Numbered from the stretch's first letter, positions 53,472-63,187 are shown. The stretch is 64,000 bases of DNA from Bradyrhizobium sp. CCBAU 53421 (GCF_015291625.1 NZ_CP030047.1:2046001-2110000); one strand, 5' to 3'. Numbers and translations are program-made. Notes: generated from the sequence alone by a model not told the origin.

Positions 53472-54080
53472 ATGACACTGATCTCGGAACATAGCGAAAC
53501 CGACACCCGCGAGCGAATTCTCGTGGTGGCGGAGCGCTTGTTCCGGCAGATCGGCTACCAGAAGACCACGGTCGCCGACATCGCCAAAGAGCTGCGGATG
53601 AGCCCCGCCAACGTGTACCGCTTCTTCGATTCGAAGAAGTCGATCCACGAGAGCGTGGCCCGCGGCCTGATGGGCGAGGTCGAGATCGAGGCGCAGCGCA
53701 TCGCGCGGTCGGAAGGGCCGGCGGCGACGCGCCTGCGCCAGATGATGACGACCATCAACCGCATGAACACCGAGCGCTATGTGGGCGATTCCAAGCTGCA
53801 CGAGATGGTCGAGATCGCGATGCAGGAGGACTGGGAGGTCTGCGCCGCCCATATGGAGCTGATCGGCCAGACGATCGGTGAGGTGATCGCGCAGGGCGTG
53901 GCCTCGGGTGAATTCGAGGTCAAGGACCTGCAGCTTGCCGCGCTGTGCGCCGGCACGGCGATGATGCGGTTTTTCCACCCGCAGATGATCGCGCAATGCG
54001 CCAACAAGCCGGGCCCGACCATCGACCAGATGATCGATTTCGTGATCGCCGGCCTGTCGCCGCGCGCCCGTGCCAATTGA
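53472..54080 (+). CDS. TetR-family regulator of the efflux operon
   Basis: A 202-residue repressor. The helix-turn-helix at about residues 10-55 reads RILVVAERLFRQIGYQKTT and ADIAKELRMSPANVYRFFDS, a clear TetR N-terminus. The C-terminal part is a helical ligand domain (AcrR/NemR-type). The ATG at 53472 is used; an in-frame start 21 bp upstream is weaker. It is the third gene of the RND operon, 21 bp after the pump gene. It probably binds the 34-bp palindrome at 48965, giving autoregulation. Confidence 0.9.
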   Translation: MTLISEHSETDTRERILVVAERLFRQIGYQKTTVADIAKELRMSPANVYRFFDSKKSIHESVARGLMGEVEIEAQRIARSEGPAATRLRQMMTTINRMNTERYVGDSKLHEMVEIAMQEDWEVCAAHMELIGQTIGEVIAQGVASGEFEVKDLQLAALCAGTAMMRFFHPQMIAQCANKPGPTIDQMIDFVIAGLSPRARAN

Positions 54081-54140
54081 GCTGCCGGGCCTGACGTTTT
54101 CGTCAGTTGACTCTTGCATGATTGCAGGCAAATCGACGTG

Positions 54141-54223
54141 GTAGCCCGGATGGAGCGCAGCGTAATCCGGGGTCATTTCCGTGTGTGACACTGTCCCGGA
54201 TTGCGCTGCGCTCCATCCGGGCT
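54141..54223. repeat. Palindromic intergenic repeat, family 6 (copy b)
   Basis: GTAGCCCGGATGGAGCGCAG pairs with CTGCGCTCCATCCGGGCTAC, a near copy of the repeat at 48830. It separates the TetR gene from the flavin-reductase-like gene. Confidence 0.85.
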
Positions 54224-54242
54224 ACGGCAACAGGGGCTCTCC

Positions 54243-54866
54243 GTGACCGCCAAAGACCTGCATTTCTATGAGCCGAAGAACGGCCACGGCCTGAAGCACG
54301 ACCCGTTCAACGCCATCGTGGCGCCGCGGCCGATCGGCTGGATCTCCTCGCGTGATGCGGGCGGCAACGTCAACCTCGCGCCCTACAGCTTCTTCAACGC
54401 CTTCTGCTACACACCGCCGATCATCGGCTTCTCCTCCACCAACTGGAAGGACAGCGTCGCCAACATCCAGGACACCGGCGAGTTCGTCTGGAATCTGACG
54501 ACGATGGATCTCGCCAAGAACATGAACGCGACCGCCGCGCATGTCGCGCGCGACGTCGACGAGTTCAAGCTCGCAGGGCTGACGCCGGTCGCCGGCAAGC
54601 TCGTCAACGTGCCGCGCGTCGCCGAAAGTCCGGTGTCGTTCGAATGCAAGGTGAGCCAGATCGTCCAGCTGCAGGGCGCCGACGGCAGGAAGGCCGAGGC
54701 CTGGCTGACGCTCGGCGAGGTGGTCGCCGTGCACATCGACAAGGCCTTCATCAAGGACGGCGTCTATCAGACCGGTCTCGCGCATCCGATCGTCCGCGCC
54801 GGCCGGAGAGGGGACTATTTCGAGATCAAGCCGGAAAACCTGTTCGAGATGATCCGGCCGGATTGA
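54243..54866 (+). CDS. Flavin reductase-like (FMN-binding) protein
   Basis: A 207-residue flavin reductase-like split-barrel protein, like NTA monooxygenase component B/HpaC relatives. The FMN-binding region near the N terminus is FNAIVAPRPIGWISSRDAGG, followed by LAPYSFFNAFCYTPPIIGFS. The family supplies reduced flavin or acts as an FMN-dependent oxidoreductase. The GTG at 54243 is preferred because the frame before it reads into the repeat. No partner monooxygenase is near in the window. Confidence 0.88.
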   Translation: MTAKDLHFYEPKNGHGLKHDPFNAIVAPRPIGWISSRDAGGNVNLAPYSFFNAFCYTPPIIGFSSTNWKDSVANIQDTGEFVWNLTTMDLAKNMNATAAHVARDVDEFKLAGLTPVAGKLVNVPRVAESPVSFECKVSQIVQLQGADGRKAEAWLTLGEVVAVHIDKAFIKDGVYQTGLAHPIVRAGRRGDYFEIKPENLFEMIRPD

Positions 54867-54881
54867 GTACTGCTCTATCCT

Positions 54882-55022
54882 CCCTCTCCCCGTTCTTCAC
54901 GGGGAGAGGGTTAGGGTGAGGGGCAGCTTCCACGAGTCGTGTACGCGGTGAGACGTGTACCCCCTCACCCGGAACGCATCTGGCGATGCGTTCCGACCTC
55001 TCCCCGCAAGCGGGGCGAGGTC
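54882..55022. repeat. Palindromic intergenic repeat, family 1 (copy b)
   Basis: CCCTCTCCCCGTTC with GGGGAGAGGG and GGGTGAGGGG with CCCCTCACCC form two stems, a diverged copy of the repeat at 3574. It is followed by a second AT-poor hairpin (GGAACGCATC/GATGCGTTCC). The following 165 bp up to 55187 have no clear gene. Confidence 0.75.
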
Positions 55023-55187
55023 AGGGACGACGCATTCGCGCGCTCCGCATGACGACAACTCACCACGACAATGTGAAATTTCCGCCCGCAGTGATGAAAA
55101 ACCGTCACTCGCAACCTCCGAGCGAGCAGTCTAACCTCCCGCGCGCCAGGCCGGATCAACGGCCGGCCAACAGAGTGGGAGGATGCG

Positions 55188-56432
55188 ATGACACGCCAAC
55201 CGCGGAGCAATCCAACAGAAGAGCGGCGCGATCCGGACGTTTCACGACGAACGCTGGTCCAGGGGCTTGCGGTTTCCGCGGCCGCCGGCGTAACGGGCAT
55301 CGGCAGCGCGCTGGCCCAGAACGCGCCCGCGCCGGTCGGACCGCCGACAACCATCACCAGCCCGCCGCGCGACTTCAGTCCGCGCGGTGCGCCGACCACC
55401 TATTTCTGGGACCCCGACATCATCGCGGTCGATCCGTCCTTCAACGACCTTGCCCAGCCCAACACCTCGATCAAGCGCCTCTATACAGGGCTGCTGTGGG
55501 CGGAAGGCCCGGCCTGGAGCTCGCAGGGCCGCTATCTCCTGTGGAGCGACATCCCGAACAACCGGCAGATGCGCTGGTCGGAGGATGACGGCCATGTCAG
55601 CGTGTTCCGCATGCCGTCGAACTACTCGAACGGCAATTCGTTCGACTTCCAGGGCCGCCAGCTGTCCTGCGAGCATCTCACCCGCCGGGTGACGCGCTAC
55701 GAGAATGACGGCACCGCGACCGTGCTCGCCGACAACTACCAGGGCAAGCGGCTGAACTCGCCGAACGACATCGCCGCGCATCCCGACGGCAGCTACTGGT
55801 TCACCGATCCGCCCTATGGCGGCCAGCTCTATGAAGGCGAGCCTGACGCGGCCGGCGGTCCGAGCAATTCCGCCGGCAAGCTCAATCCGCGGATCGGGCA
55901 GCCGGCGGGCTTCGTGCCGGCCAAGCGCGAGCTGCCGACCAATTGCTATCGCATCGATCCCTCGGGCCGGATCGATCTCGTGGTGACCGAGGACCAGGTG
56001 CCGGACCCGAACGGCATCTGCTTCTCGCCGGATTACAAGAAGCTCTATGTCGTCTCGACCGGCAAGGGACCGGGCGACACCGGCGCCGGCGGCAAGGGCG
56101 ACGTCTTCGTGTTCGATGTCGGCGCCGACAACAAGCTCTCCAACGGCAAGCGGTTCAGCGATTTCACGATCGACGGCGTGAAGTGCGGGCCGGACGGCAT
56201 CCGCTGCGACGTCAACGGCAATGTCTGGTGCTCGAGCAATGCCGGCCGCGCGGTCGGCTACAACGGCGTGACGGTGTGGTCGCCGGAAGGCAAGCTGCTC
56301 GGCCGCATCCGGCTACCCGAGGTCTGCGGCAACATCACCTTCGGCGGCCCCAAGCGCAATCGCCTGTTCATGGCCGCAAGCCAGTCGCTCTACGCGGTCT
56401 ATCTGGCGACCCAGGGGGCCGGGCCGGCGTAA
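55188..56432 (+). CDS. Tat-exported SMP-30/gluconolactonase-like protein
   Basis: A 414-residue protein with a twin-arginine signal (VSRRTLVQGLAVSAAAGV, cleavage near ALAQ at about 44) and a six-bladed beta-propeller of the SMP-30/gluconolactonase/LRE-like family. Metal-binding residues are expected in LLWAEGPAW (Glu), RLNSPNDIAAHPDG (Asn/Asp) and GPDGIRCDVNGNVW (Asp). It would hydrolyse a lactone in the periplasm with a divalent metal. The ATG at 55188 has GTGGGAGGATGCG ahead. It is isolated between a repeat and the fadE operon. Confidence 0.9.
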   Translation: MTRQPRSNPTEERRDPDVSRRTLVQGLAVSAAAGVTGIGSALAQNAPAPVGPPTTITSPPRDFSPRGAPTTYFWDPDIIAVDPSFNDLAQPNTSIKRLYTGLLWAEGPAWSSQGRYLLWSDIPNNRQMRWSEDDGHVSVFRMPSNYSNGNSFDFQGRQLSCEHLTRRVTRYENDGTATVLADNYQGKRLNSPNDIAAHPDGSYWFTDPPYGGQLYEGEPDAAGGPSNSAGKLNPRIGQPAGFVPAKRELPTNCYRIDPSGRIDLVVTEDQVPDPNGICFSPDYKKLYVVSTGKGPGDTGAGGKGDVFVFDVGADNKLSNGKRFSDFTIDGVKCGPDGIRCDVNGNVWCSSNAGRAVGYNGVTVWSPEGKLLGRIRLPEVCGNITFGGPKRNRLFMAASQSLYAVYLATQGAGPA

Positions 56433-56651
56433 GCGCGCGGGCAGCAGGGCGCCGGCATGACCCGCCGGCGCCGTCCCCCGCTACCTGATTGTCGCAGCTC
56501 AGCTTTCGGAACTGAACGCGCGCCCCGCCGTTAACAAACGGCGGCTCGGCCGCGTCAATTTCGCTTTATTTGCAGGGCGAGGTGTTCACCCGTGAACGGC
56601 ACTTTCCGCTAGGATCATCCCACCGCAGCGCCGATCCATGAGGACCCCGCC

Positions 56652-58919
56652 ATGAGCTTCCGCCGCGATTATCTTTCCAAACCGATCTTCTCCTGGGCGC
56701 GTGGCGTGCTGCCGACCATGTCGGACACCGAGCGCGAGGCGCTGGAAGCCGGCGACGTCTGGTGGGACGCCGACCTGTTCACCGGTAATCCCGACTGGTC
56801 GAAATTGCTGGCGTTCGCGCCGGCCCAATTGACCGACGAGGAGAACGCCTTCCTGCACGGTCCGGTCGACGAGCTCTGCGCGATGCTCGACGAGTGGAAG
56901 ATCAATTGGGAATGGCGCGACCTGCCGCCGGAAGTCTGGGCCTTCATCAAGGCGAAGAAGTTCTTCGGCATGATCATCCCGAAGGAGTTCGGTGGCCTCG
57001 GCTTCTCGCCCTATGCGCATTCCGAAGTGGTGCGCAAGATCTCCTCGCGCTCGCTGACCGCGGCCGTCACCGTGATGGTGCCGAACTCGCTTGGGCCGGG
57101 CGAGCTCCTGATGCGGTTCGGCACCAAGGAGCAGCAGGACAAATGGCTGCCGCGTCTCGCCGCAGGCCAGGACATCCCCTGTTTCGGCCTGACCAGCCCG
57201 GAGGCCGGCTCGGACGCCGCCTCGATGATCGACACCGGCATCATCTGCAAAGGCAATTTCGAAGGTCGCGAGGTGCTCGGGCTGAAGCTCAATTGGCACA
57301 AGCGCTACATCACGCTCGGGCCGGTGGCGACGCTGCTCGGCCTCGCCTTCAAGGCCTATGATCCGGATCACCTAGTCGGCAGCGAGGACGAGCTCGGCAT
57401 CACGGTTGCGCTGATCCCGACCCATCTGCCCGGCGTCTCGATCGGCCATCGTCATCTGCCGGCGATGCAGGTGTTCCAGAACGGCCCGAACTGGGGCAAG
57501 GACGTCTTCATCCCGCTCGACTACATCATCGGCGGCCAAGAGCGGTTAGGGCAAGGTTGGAAGATGCTGATGACGGCGCTTGCCGCCGGCCGCGGCATCT
57601 CGCTGCCGTCGCTGTCGGCCGCCGGCGCGGCCTATGCCGCGCGCACCACCGGTGCCTATGCCCGCATCCGCGAGCAGTTCGGCATCTCTATTTCCAAGTT
57701 CGAGGGCATCGAGGAGCCGCTGGCGCGCATCGCCGGCACCGCCTATCTGCTCGACGCCGCGCGGCGGCTGACCTGCGCCGCGTTGAACGAGGGGCATCAT
57801 CCCGCCGTCATCTCGGGGATCATGAAGCTGCACGCCACCGAGCGGATGCGGATCGCGATCGACGACGCCATGGACATCCATGGCGGCAAGGCCGTGATCG
57901 ACGGCCCGCAGAACTATCTCGGCGGGCTCTACCGCTCGGTGCCGGTCGGCATCACGGTCGAGGGCGCCAATATCCTGACCCGCAATCTGATCGTGTTTGG
58001 GCAGGGCGCGATCCGTGCGCATCCTTATCTGCTGCAGGAGATGAACGCGCTCAGCGAGATCGATCGCGACAAGGGCTTGACCGCGTTCGACACCGCATTC
58101 TGGAAGCATGTCGGACATAGCTTTGCGACCATGTTCCGCGCCTGGGGCCGCAGCTGGAGCTTCGGCCTGTTCGCGCCGGCGCCGGATGCCGGCGATGCCA
58201 CCGAGTTCTATCGCCAGCTCTCACGCTATTCGTCGGCGTTCGCGCTGTGCGCCGACATGGCGCTGCTCACCCTCGGCGGCGCGTTGAAGCGCAAGGAGAT
58301 GCTCTCCGCACGGTTCGGCGACATCCTCTCCGAGCTGTATTTGCTCTCGGCCGCGTTGAAACGCTGGCAGGACGAGGGCCGGCAGAAGGAGGATCTTCCG
58401 GCGCTCGAATGGTGCATGGCATCGGGCTTCAAGACCATCGAGAACCGCTTCGCCGAAATCCTTGCCAACCTGCCGAACCGCCCGGTGGCATGGATGTTGA
58501 AATTCCTGATCCAGCCGTTCGGCGCACGCGTCACGGGTCCGTCGGACCGCGTCGTGCATCTCTGCGCACAGCTCGTGCTGTCGGCCTCTGTGGCACGCGA
58601 CCGCCTGACGCCCGACCTCGCCTTTGTCGAGGACGATGGCGGCATCGCGCGGCTGGAAAAGGCCTTCCGCCTCGTCGTCGCGGCCGAGGACGCCGCCAAG
58701 CAGCTGCGCGCGGCGCGGCTGCATGACTGGAAGGAGGCGGTGAAGAAAGGCGTCATCACCGAGGCCGACGGCGAGAAGCTCGCCGCCGCTCATGAGGCCG
58801 TCACAAAAGTCATCGAGGTCGATGATTTTGCGCCAGAGGCGCTGTCCCCGATTTACAAGAAATCCGCCGACGTGCATCAGTTCTTCCAGGAGCTTGGTGA
58901 GCAGAGGGCGGCGAGCTGA
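56652..58919 (+). CDS. fadE: Acyl-CoA dehydrogenase, FadE type
   Basis: A 755-residue FAD enzyme that makes the first double bond of acyl-CoA in beta-oxidation. It aligns with E. coli FadE from about its residue 60 on (RRDYLSKPIFSWARGVLP matches the start of the shared core), so it lacks the N-terminal membrane helices of the E. coli protein. Landmarks are WWDADLFTGNPDW, TVMVPNSLGPGELL, CFGLTSPEAGSDA and ITVEGANILTRNLIVFGQ. The long C-terminal domain is typical of FadE. The stop overlaps the next start by one base (TGATG). Confidence 0.95.
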   Translation: MSFRRDYLSKPIFSWARGVLPTMSDTEREALEAGDVWWDADLFTGNPDWSKLLAFAPAQLTDEENAFLHGPVDELCAMLDEWKINWEWRDLPPEVWAFIKAKKFFGMIIPKEFGGLGFSPYAHSEVVRKISSRSLTAAVTVMVPNSLGPGELLMRFGTKEQQDKWLPRLAAGQDIPCFGLTSPEAGSDAASMIDTGIICKGNFEGREVLGLKLNWHKRYITLGPVATLLGLAFKAYDPDHLVGSEDELGITVALIPTHLPGVSIGHRHLPAMQVFQNGPNWGKDVFIPLDYIIGGQERLGQGWKMLMTALAAGRGISLPSLSAAGAAYAARTTGAYARIREQFGISISKFEGIEEPLARIAGTAYLLDAARRLTCAALNEGHHPAVISGIMKLHATERMRIAIDDAMDIHGGKAVIDGPQNYLGGLYRSVPVGITVEGANILTRNLIVFGQGAIRAHPYLLQEMNALSEIDRDKGLTAFDTAFWKHVGHSFATMFRAWGRSWSFGLFAPAPDAGDATEFYRQLSRYSSAFALCADMALLTLGGALKRKEMLSARFGDILSELYLLSAALKRWQDEGRQKEDLPALEWCMASGFKTIENRFAEILANLPNRPVAWMLKFLIQPFGARVTGPSDRVVHLCAQLVLSASVARDRLTPDLAFVEDDGGIARLEKAFRLVVAAEDAAKQLRAARLHDWKEAVKKGVITEADGEKLAAAHEAVTKVIEVDDFAPEALSPIYKKSADVHQFFQELGEQRAAS

Positions 58920-60202
58920 TGGCGCGACCAGTCTTTATCGTCGACGGCAGCCGGACGCCGTTCCTGAAGGCGCGCTCCGGTCCTGGCCCATTCACCCCGG
59001 TCGATCTCGCCGTGCAATGCGGCCGGCCGCTGCTGGCGCGGCAGCCGTTCGCGCCCACCGCGTTCGACCAGGTCATCCTCGGCTGCGTCAACGTGATCGC
59101 CGACGAGATGAACCCGGCGCGGGTCGCGGCGCTCCGGCTCGGCATGGGCGAGCAGATGGTCGCCTTCACGGTGCAGATCAATTGCGGCTCCGGCATGCAA
59201 TCGATCGACACCGGCTATCGTTATATCCGCGAGGGCATCTCCGATTTGATCCTCGCCGGCGGCGCCGAGGCATTGAGCCACGCGCCGCTGGTCTGGCCCA
59301 ATTCCGGCGTGCGCTGGTTTGCCGGCTTTGCCGGCGCCAAGGGCTTGGGCGCCAAGATCGCCGCGGCCCTGAAGGTGAGGCCGAGCTACTTCAAGCCGAT
59401 CATCGGGCTGGAGCGCGGGCTGACCGATCCCATCACCGAGCTCAACATGGGGCAGACCGCCGAGAAGGTCGGCCATCTCTTCGGCATCACCCGCGCGCAA
59501 TCCGACGCCTACGCCGCCGAGAGCCATCAGCGGCTCGCCAACGCGCAGAAGCAGGGTTTTCTCAAGGGTGAGGTCGAGACCGCGTTCTCCCGCGACGGCA
59601 AGTTCTACGACCATGACGACGGCGTCCGCCCGGACTCGACGCCCGAGACGCTGGCAAAGCTGAAGCCGGTGTTCGAGCGCCCGTGGGGCCAGGTCACCGC
59701 CGGCAATTCCTCGCAGATCACCGACGGCGCGTCCTGGGTGATCCTGGCGTCCGAGATGGCCGTCGCCAAGCACGGGCTGACGCCGAAGGCCGTCATCCTG
59801 GACAGCCAGTGGTCGGCGCTCGATCCCTCGATCATGGGGCTCGGTCCGGTGCTGTCGGCGAGCGCGCTGCTCAAGCGCAACGGGCTGACCCTTCAGGAGG
59901 TCGAGACCTGGGAGCTGAACGAGGCCTTTGCCACCCAGGTGCTCGGCTGTCTCGCTGCCTGGAACGACGACAAATTCTGCCGCGAGATCTTGGGACTCGA
60001 CGGCGCGGCGGGCGAGATCGACCGCGCGAAGCTCAATGTCGACGGCGGCGCGATCAGCCTCGGCCATCCCGTCGGCACCAGCGGCAACCGCATCGTGCTG
60101 CATCTGGTCAATGCGATGAAGCGGCTCGGCACCAGGCGCGGCGTCGCCACCGAATGCATCGGTGGCGGGCAGGGCGGCGCGATGTTGATAGAGACGGTGT
60201 GA
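58919..60202 (+). CDS. fadI: 3-ketoacyl-CoA thiolase, FadI type
   Basis: A 427-residue thiolase that cleaves 3-ketoacyl-CoA to acetyl-CoA and a shortened acyl-CoA. The nucleophile Cys89 is in VQINCGSGMQS. The rest of the active site is NEAFATQ, GHPVGTSG and ECIGGGQGG. A region between the halves (LKVRPSYFKPIIGLERGLTD) marks the FadI subfamily. It overlaps fadE by one base and is followed by fadJ 2 bp later, so the three are translated together. Expected to work with fadJ as a multienzyme complex. Confidence 0.95.
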   Translation: MARPVFIVDGSRTPFLKARSGPGPFTPVDLAVQCGRPLLARQPFAPTAFDQVILGCVNVIADEMNPARVAALRLGMGEQMVAFTVQINCGSGMQSIDTGYRYIREGISDLILAGGAEALSHAPLVWPNSGVRWFAGFAGAKGLGAKIAAALKVRPSYFKPIIGLERGLTDPITELNMGQTAEKVGHLFGITRAQSDAYAAESHQRLANAQKQGFLKGEVETAFSRDGKFYDHDDGVRPDSTPETLAKLKPVFERPWGQVTAGNSSQITDGASWVILASEMAVAKHGLTPKAVILDSQWSALDPSIMGLGPVLSASALLKRNGLTLQEVETWELNEAFATQVLGCLAAWNDDKFCREILGLDGAAGEIDRAKLNVDGGAISLGHPVGTSGNRIVLHLVNAMKRLGTRRGVATECIGGGQGGAMLIETV

Positions 60203-60204
60203 TC

Positions 60205-62301
60205 ATGGATTCACGGATCATGGACGTTCTCTCTGGCCGCGTGCTCGAGCTCGGGCCGAAGCCGGCCGCCGACAGCCCCTACAGGAATTTCAAGCTGACG
60301 CGCGACGAGGACGGCATTGCCTGGCTGCTGTTCGACCGCGCCGGCACCAGCGCCAACACGCTGTCCGCCGATATGATCGAGGAGCTCGATGCCGTCGTCG
60401 CGGCGCTGGAGAGCCAGCGGCCGACCGGCCTTGTGGTGCGCTCGGCGAAAAAGAGCGGCTTCATCGCCGGCGCCGACGTCAACGAGTTTCGCGGCGCCAG
60501 CGATCCCAGCGCGGTCGAGACCGCGATCGGCCGCGCCCATGCGGTGATCGATCGGCTCGAGGCGCTGCGCGTGCCCTCGGTCGCCGTGATCCATGGCTTC
60601 TGTCTCGGCGGCGGCCTCGAGGTCGCGCTGGCCTGTCAGATGCGGATCGCGATCGACGATGCCAGGTTCGGCTTCCCCGAGGTGATGCTCGGCCTACATC
60701 CTGGCCTGGGCGGCACCGTGCGCTTCACCGAGCTGGTCAACCCGATGCAGGCGATGACCTTGATGCTGACCGGCAAGACGATCGACGCGCGCCGCGCCAA
60801 ATCGCTCGGCCTGGTCGATGCCGTCACCCAGGAGCGCCATGTCCGCAACGCGGTGAAGGACGCCGTGTTCGGCCGGCTGAAGCGCGCCAGGCCCGGCGTG
60901 CTCAACTCGCTGCTCAATCTCGGTCCGGTCAGGGGCTTGCTTGCGTCGCGGATGCGCAGCGAGGCCGAGAAGGCGGCGCCGCGCAAGCATTATCCGGCGC
61001 CCTATGCGCTGATCGATCTCTGGGAGAAGCACGCCGGCAACCGCTCGGCGATGCTGAATGCGGAGAAGGCCTCCTTCGCCAATCTGATGGTGACGCCGAC
61101 CGCACAGAATTTGATCCGCGTGTTCTTCCTGCGCGAGCAGATGAAGAAGGTCGCCGGCAGCGGCAACAAGGTTGCGTACGTCCATGTCATCGGCGCCGGC
61201 GCGATGGGCGGCGATATCGCCGCCTGGTGCGCCAACCAAGACATGCGCGTGACCTTGGCCGACATGAAGGCCGAGCCGATCGCGGGCGCGATGAAGCGCG
61301 CCGCGGAGCTGTTCGGCAAGATCATGCGCAAGAAGATCGATCAGCGCGACGCGCTCGATCGGCTGATCCCCGACATGGACGGCGAGGGCGTCCGCAACGC
61401 CGATCTGATTATCGAGGCGGTGCCGGAAAAGCTCGAGCTCAAGCAGAAGGTCTATGCCGGCCTCGAGCCGAAGATGAAGGCGGGCGCGATCCTCGCCACC
61501 AATACGTCGAGCATCCCGCTGCAGGATCTGCGCACCACACTGGCACGGCCGGAGCGGCTGCTCGGCCTGCATTTCTTCAACCCGGTGTCGCGGCTGCAGC
61601 TCGTCGAGGTCGTCAGCCATGACGGCACCGATGCGGCGATGCTGAAGGAGGCGCTGGCCTTCGTCGGCGCCATCGATCGTCTGCCGCTGCCGGTGAAGAG
61701 CTCGCCGGGCTTCCTCGTCAACCGCGCGCTGACGCCCTACATGCTGGAAGCGATGATGATGCTGGACGAGAAGACCGACCAGCGCCTGATCGACGCGGCC
61801 GCGGTCGAGTTCGGCATGCCGATGGGGCCGATCGAGCTCGCCGACCAGGTCGGCCTCGATATCTGCCTCGATGTCGGCGACATGCTGCGCTCGAAGTTCG
61901 GCGACAGCTTGCCGCCGACGCCGGCATGGCTGCGCGAAAAGGTCGCCAAGGGCGAGCTCGGCCGCAAGACCGGCAAGGGCTTCTACACCTGGAAGGACGG
62001 CAAGGCGGAGAAGACGCCGCTGCCGGAGACCGGCCCGAAGGTGAGCGACGAGATGATCGACCGCCTGGTGCTGCCGATCTCCAATGTCTGCGTCGCCGCC
62101 TTGCGCGAGGGCATCGTCGACGACCCCGACATGGTCGACGGCGCGATGATCTTCGGCACCGGCTATGCCCCGTTCCGCGGCGGCCCGCTCAACTATGCGC
62201 GCAGCCGCGGCGTCGACAATGTGGTGTCGACCATGCAAACGCTGATGCGCAAGTTCGGCGGACGATTTGCGCCGGATACCGGCTGGGAGGGCTTCAAGTG
62301 A
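60205..62301 (+). CDS. fadJ: Fatty-acid oxidation complex alpha subunit, FadJ type
   Basis: A 698-residue bifunctional protein with enoyl-CoA hydratase (N-terminal, about residues 20-290) and 3-hydroxyacyl-CoA dehydrogenase (about 325-698) domains. Hydratase landmarks are SGFIAGADVNEF and GFCLGGGLEVALACQMRIA. Dehydrogenase landmarks are VIGAGAMGGDIA (NAD site) and HFFNPVSRLQLVEVV (catalytic His). Length is near the usual 700. The ATG at 60205 is 2 bp after fadI. Its last 4 bases overlap the thioesterase start (GTGA). Confidence 0.95.
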   Translation: MDSRIMDVLSGRVLELGPKPAADSPYRNFKLTRDEDGIAWLLFDRAGTSANTLSADMIEELDAVVAALESQRPTGLVVRSAKKSGFIAGADVNEFRGASDPSAVETAIGRAHAVIDRLEALRVPSVAVIHGFCLGGGLEVALACQMRIAIDDARFGFPEVMLGLHPGLGGTVRFTELVNPMQAMTLMLTGKTIDARRAKSLGLVDAVTQERHVRNAVKDAVFGRLKRARPGVLNSLLNLGPVRGLLASRMRSEAEKAAPRKHYPAPYALIDLWEKHAGNRSAMLNAEKASFANLMVTPTAQNLIRVFFLREQMKKVAGSGNKVAYVHVIGAGAMGGDIAAWCANQDMRVTLADMKAEPIAGAMKRAAELFGKIMRKKIDQRDALDRLIPDMDGEGVRNADLIIEAVPEKLELKQKVYAGLEPKMKAGAILATNTSSIPLQDLRTTLARPERLLGLHFFNPVSRLQLVEVVSHDGTDAAMLKEALAFVGAIDRLPLPVKSSPGFLVNRALTPYMLEAMMMLDEKTDQRLIDAAAVEFGMPMGPIELADQVGLDICLDVGDMLRSKFGDSLPPTPAWLREKVAKGELGRKTGKGFYTWKDGKAEKTPLPETGPKVSDEMIDRLVLPISNVCVAALREGIVDDPDMVDGAMIFGTGYAPFRGGPLNYARSRGVDNVVSTMQTLMRKFGGRFAPDTGWEGFK

Positions 62302-62744
62302 CCGACACCCAAACGCCCGAAACTCATGTTCACGCGCCGCCGATCAGCGGCAACGAGCCGCAGGGCGATCTCTGCATCCGCACGCTGGCGATGCCGGCCG
62401 ATACCAATGCCAATGGCGATATCTTCGGCGGCTGGCTGCTCAGCCAGATGGACGTCGGCGGCGGCGTGTTCGCCTCGAAGGTGGCGAAGTCACGCACCGT
62501 GACGGTTGCGATCGACGCGATGAACTTCCGCAAGGCGGTGTATGTCGGCGATCTCGTCTCGGTGCACGCCAACCTCGTGCGCGTCGGCCGCACCTCGATC
62601 ACGGTGCATCTCGAAGCCTGGGTGCTGCGCCGCCGCGAGCAGCAATCGATCCTCGTCACCGACGGCAATTTCACCTATGTCTCGATCGACGAGCAGGGCC
62701 ATCCGCAACCGATCCAGCGCGATGGTGCGACGATTTCGTCCTGA
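62298..62744 (+). CDS. Acyl-CoA thioesterase, YciA-like hotdog protein
   Basis: A 148-residue single-hotdog thioesterase that hydrolyses acyl-CoA. The catalytic core ADTNANGDIFGGWLLSQMD is the YciA/acyl-CoA thioesterase signature (Asn and Asp are key), followed by VAIDAMNFRKAVYVGDLV. The GTG at 62298 overlaps the fadJ stop in GTGA, so it is part of the same operon. In this setting it could prevent trapping of CoA as dead-end acyl-CoAs. Confidence 0.92.
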   Translation: MTDTQTPETHVHAPPISGNEPQGDLCIRTLAMPADTNANGDIFGGWLLSQMDVGGGVFASKVAKSRTVTVAIDAMNFRKAVYVGDLVSVHANLVRVGRTSITVHLEAWVLRRREQQSILVTDGNFTYVSIDEQGHPQPIQRDGATISS

Positions 62745-62770
62745 CGTCTCTCGCGCGCAGACGCTGCTGA

Positions 62771-62796
62771 TTCGACGCGAGGGAAAACGCGTCGAA
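62771..62796 (+). terminator. Stem-loop after the fad operon
   Basis: A perfect 9-bp stem (TTCGACGCG/CGCGTCGAA) with an 8-nt loop lies 27 bp past the thioesterase stop. It has no T-tract but is well placed as the operon end. Confidence 0.45.
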
Positions 62797-62910
62797 ACTG
62801 AGACCGCAGCGCGGCTTGATTGCAAAAGCGCCGCTTCGCATCGCAAATAAACCGAGGAACAAACAGGCAGTGACACCGTTGTCGGGCCGGAATCAAACTG
62901 AGGCCCGACT

Positions 62911-63105
62911 ATGTCTGACTGCTACGTCATCGAAGTGAGTTCACAGACCGCGGGTATCGTGGTGCGCGATACCGGTGGTTACGCGTTTTTTGCAGCCTCG
63001 CACCGCTTCCAAGCCCTCGAAGGCCAGATCTTCCGCAATGCACGCGAAGCCGAGCGCGCCGCGCGGCGGCTTGTCACTGGGCAAGATTTGCAGCTGGCCT
63101 CCTGA
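62911..63105 (+). CDS. Conserved small hypothetical protein, 64 aa
   Basis: Not recognised. It starts at an ATG with GAGGCCCGACT before it. The first half is a small beta-rich segment (YVIEVSSQTAGIVVRDTGGY) followed by FFAASHRFQALEGQIFRNA and a helical Ala/Arg tail. No signal or membrane segment. Soluble, 7 kDa. Composition like a real protein; function unknown. Confidence 0.55.
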   Translation: MSDCYVIEVSSQTAGIVVRDTGGYAFFAASHRFQALEGQIFRNAREAERAARRLVTGQDLQLAS

Positions 63106-63187
63106 TATGGAGCCCCGGCGGCGCGCCGTTTGCGTGCGCCGCAATACTCTGTATTGATGCATCCGAACTCACGGAAATGTTTTTCGG

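Noticed and set aside
50163..54191. Minus-strand open frame of 1342 codons across the RND operon
   Set aside because: It runs antisense over three well-recognised genes and two repeats. Its translation is a low-complexity mix rich in Arg, His, Gly and Asp, as expected for the shadow of GC-rich coding DNA.
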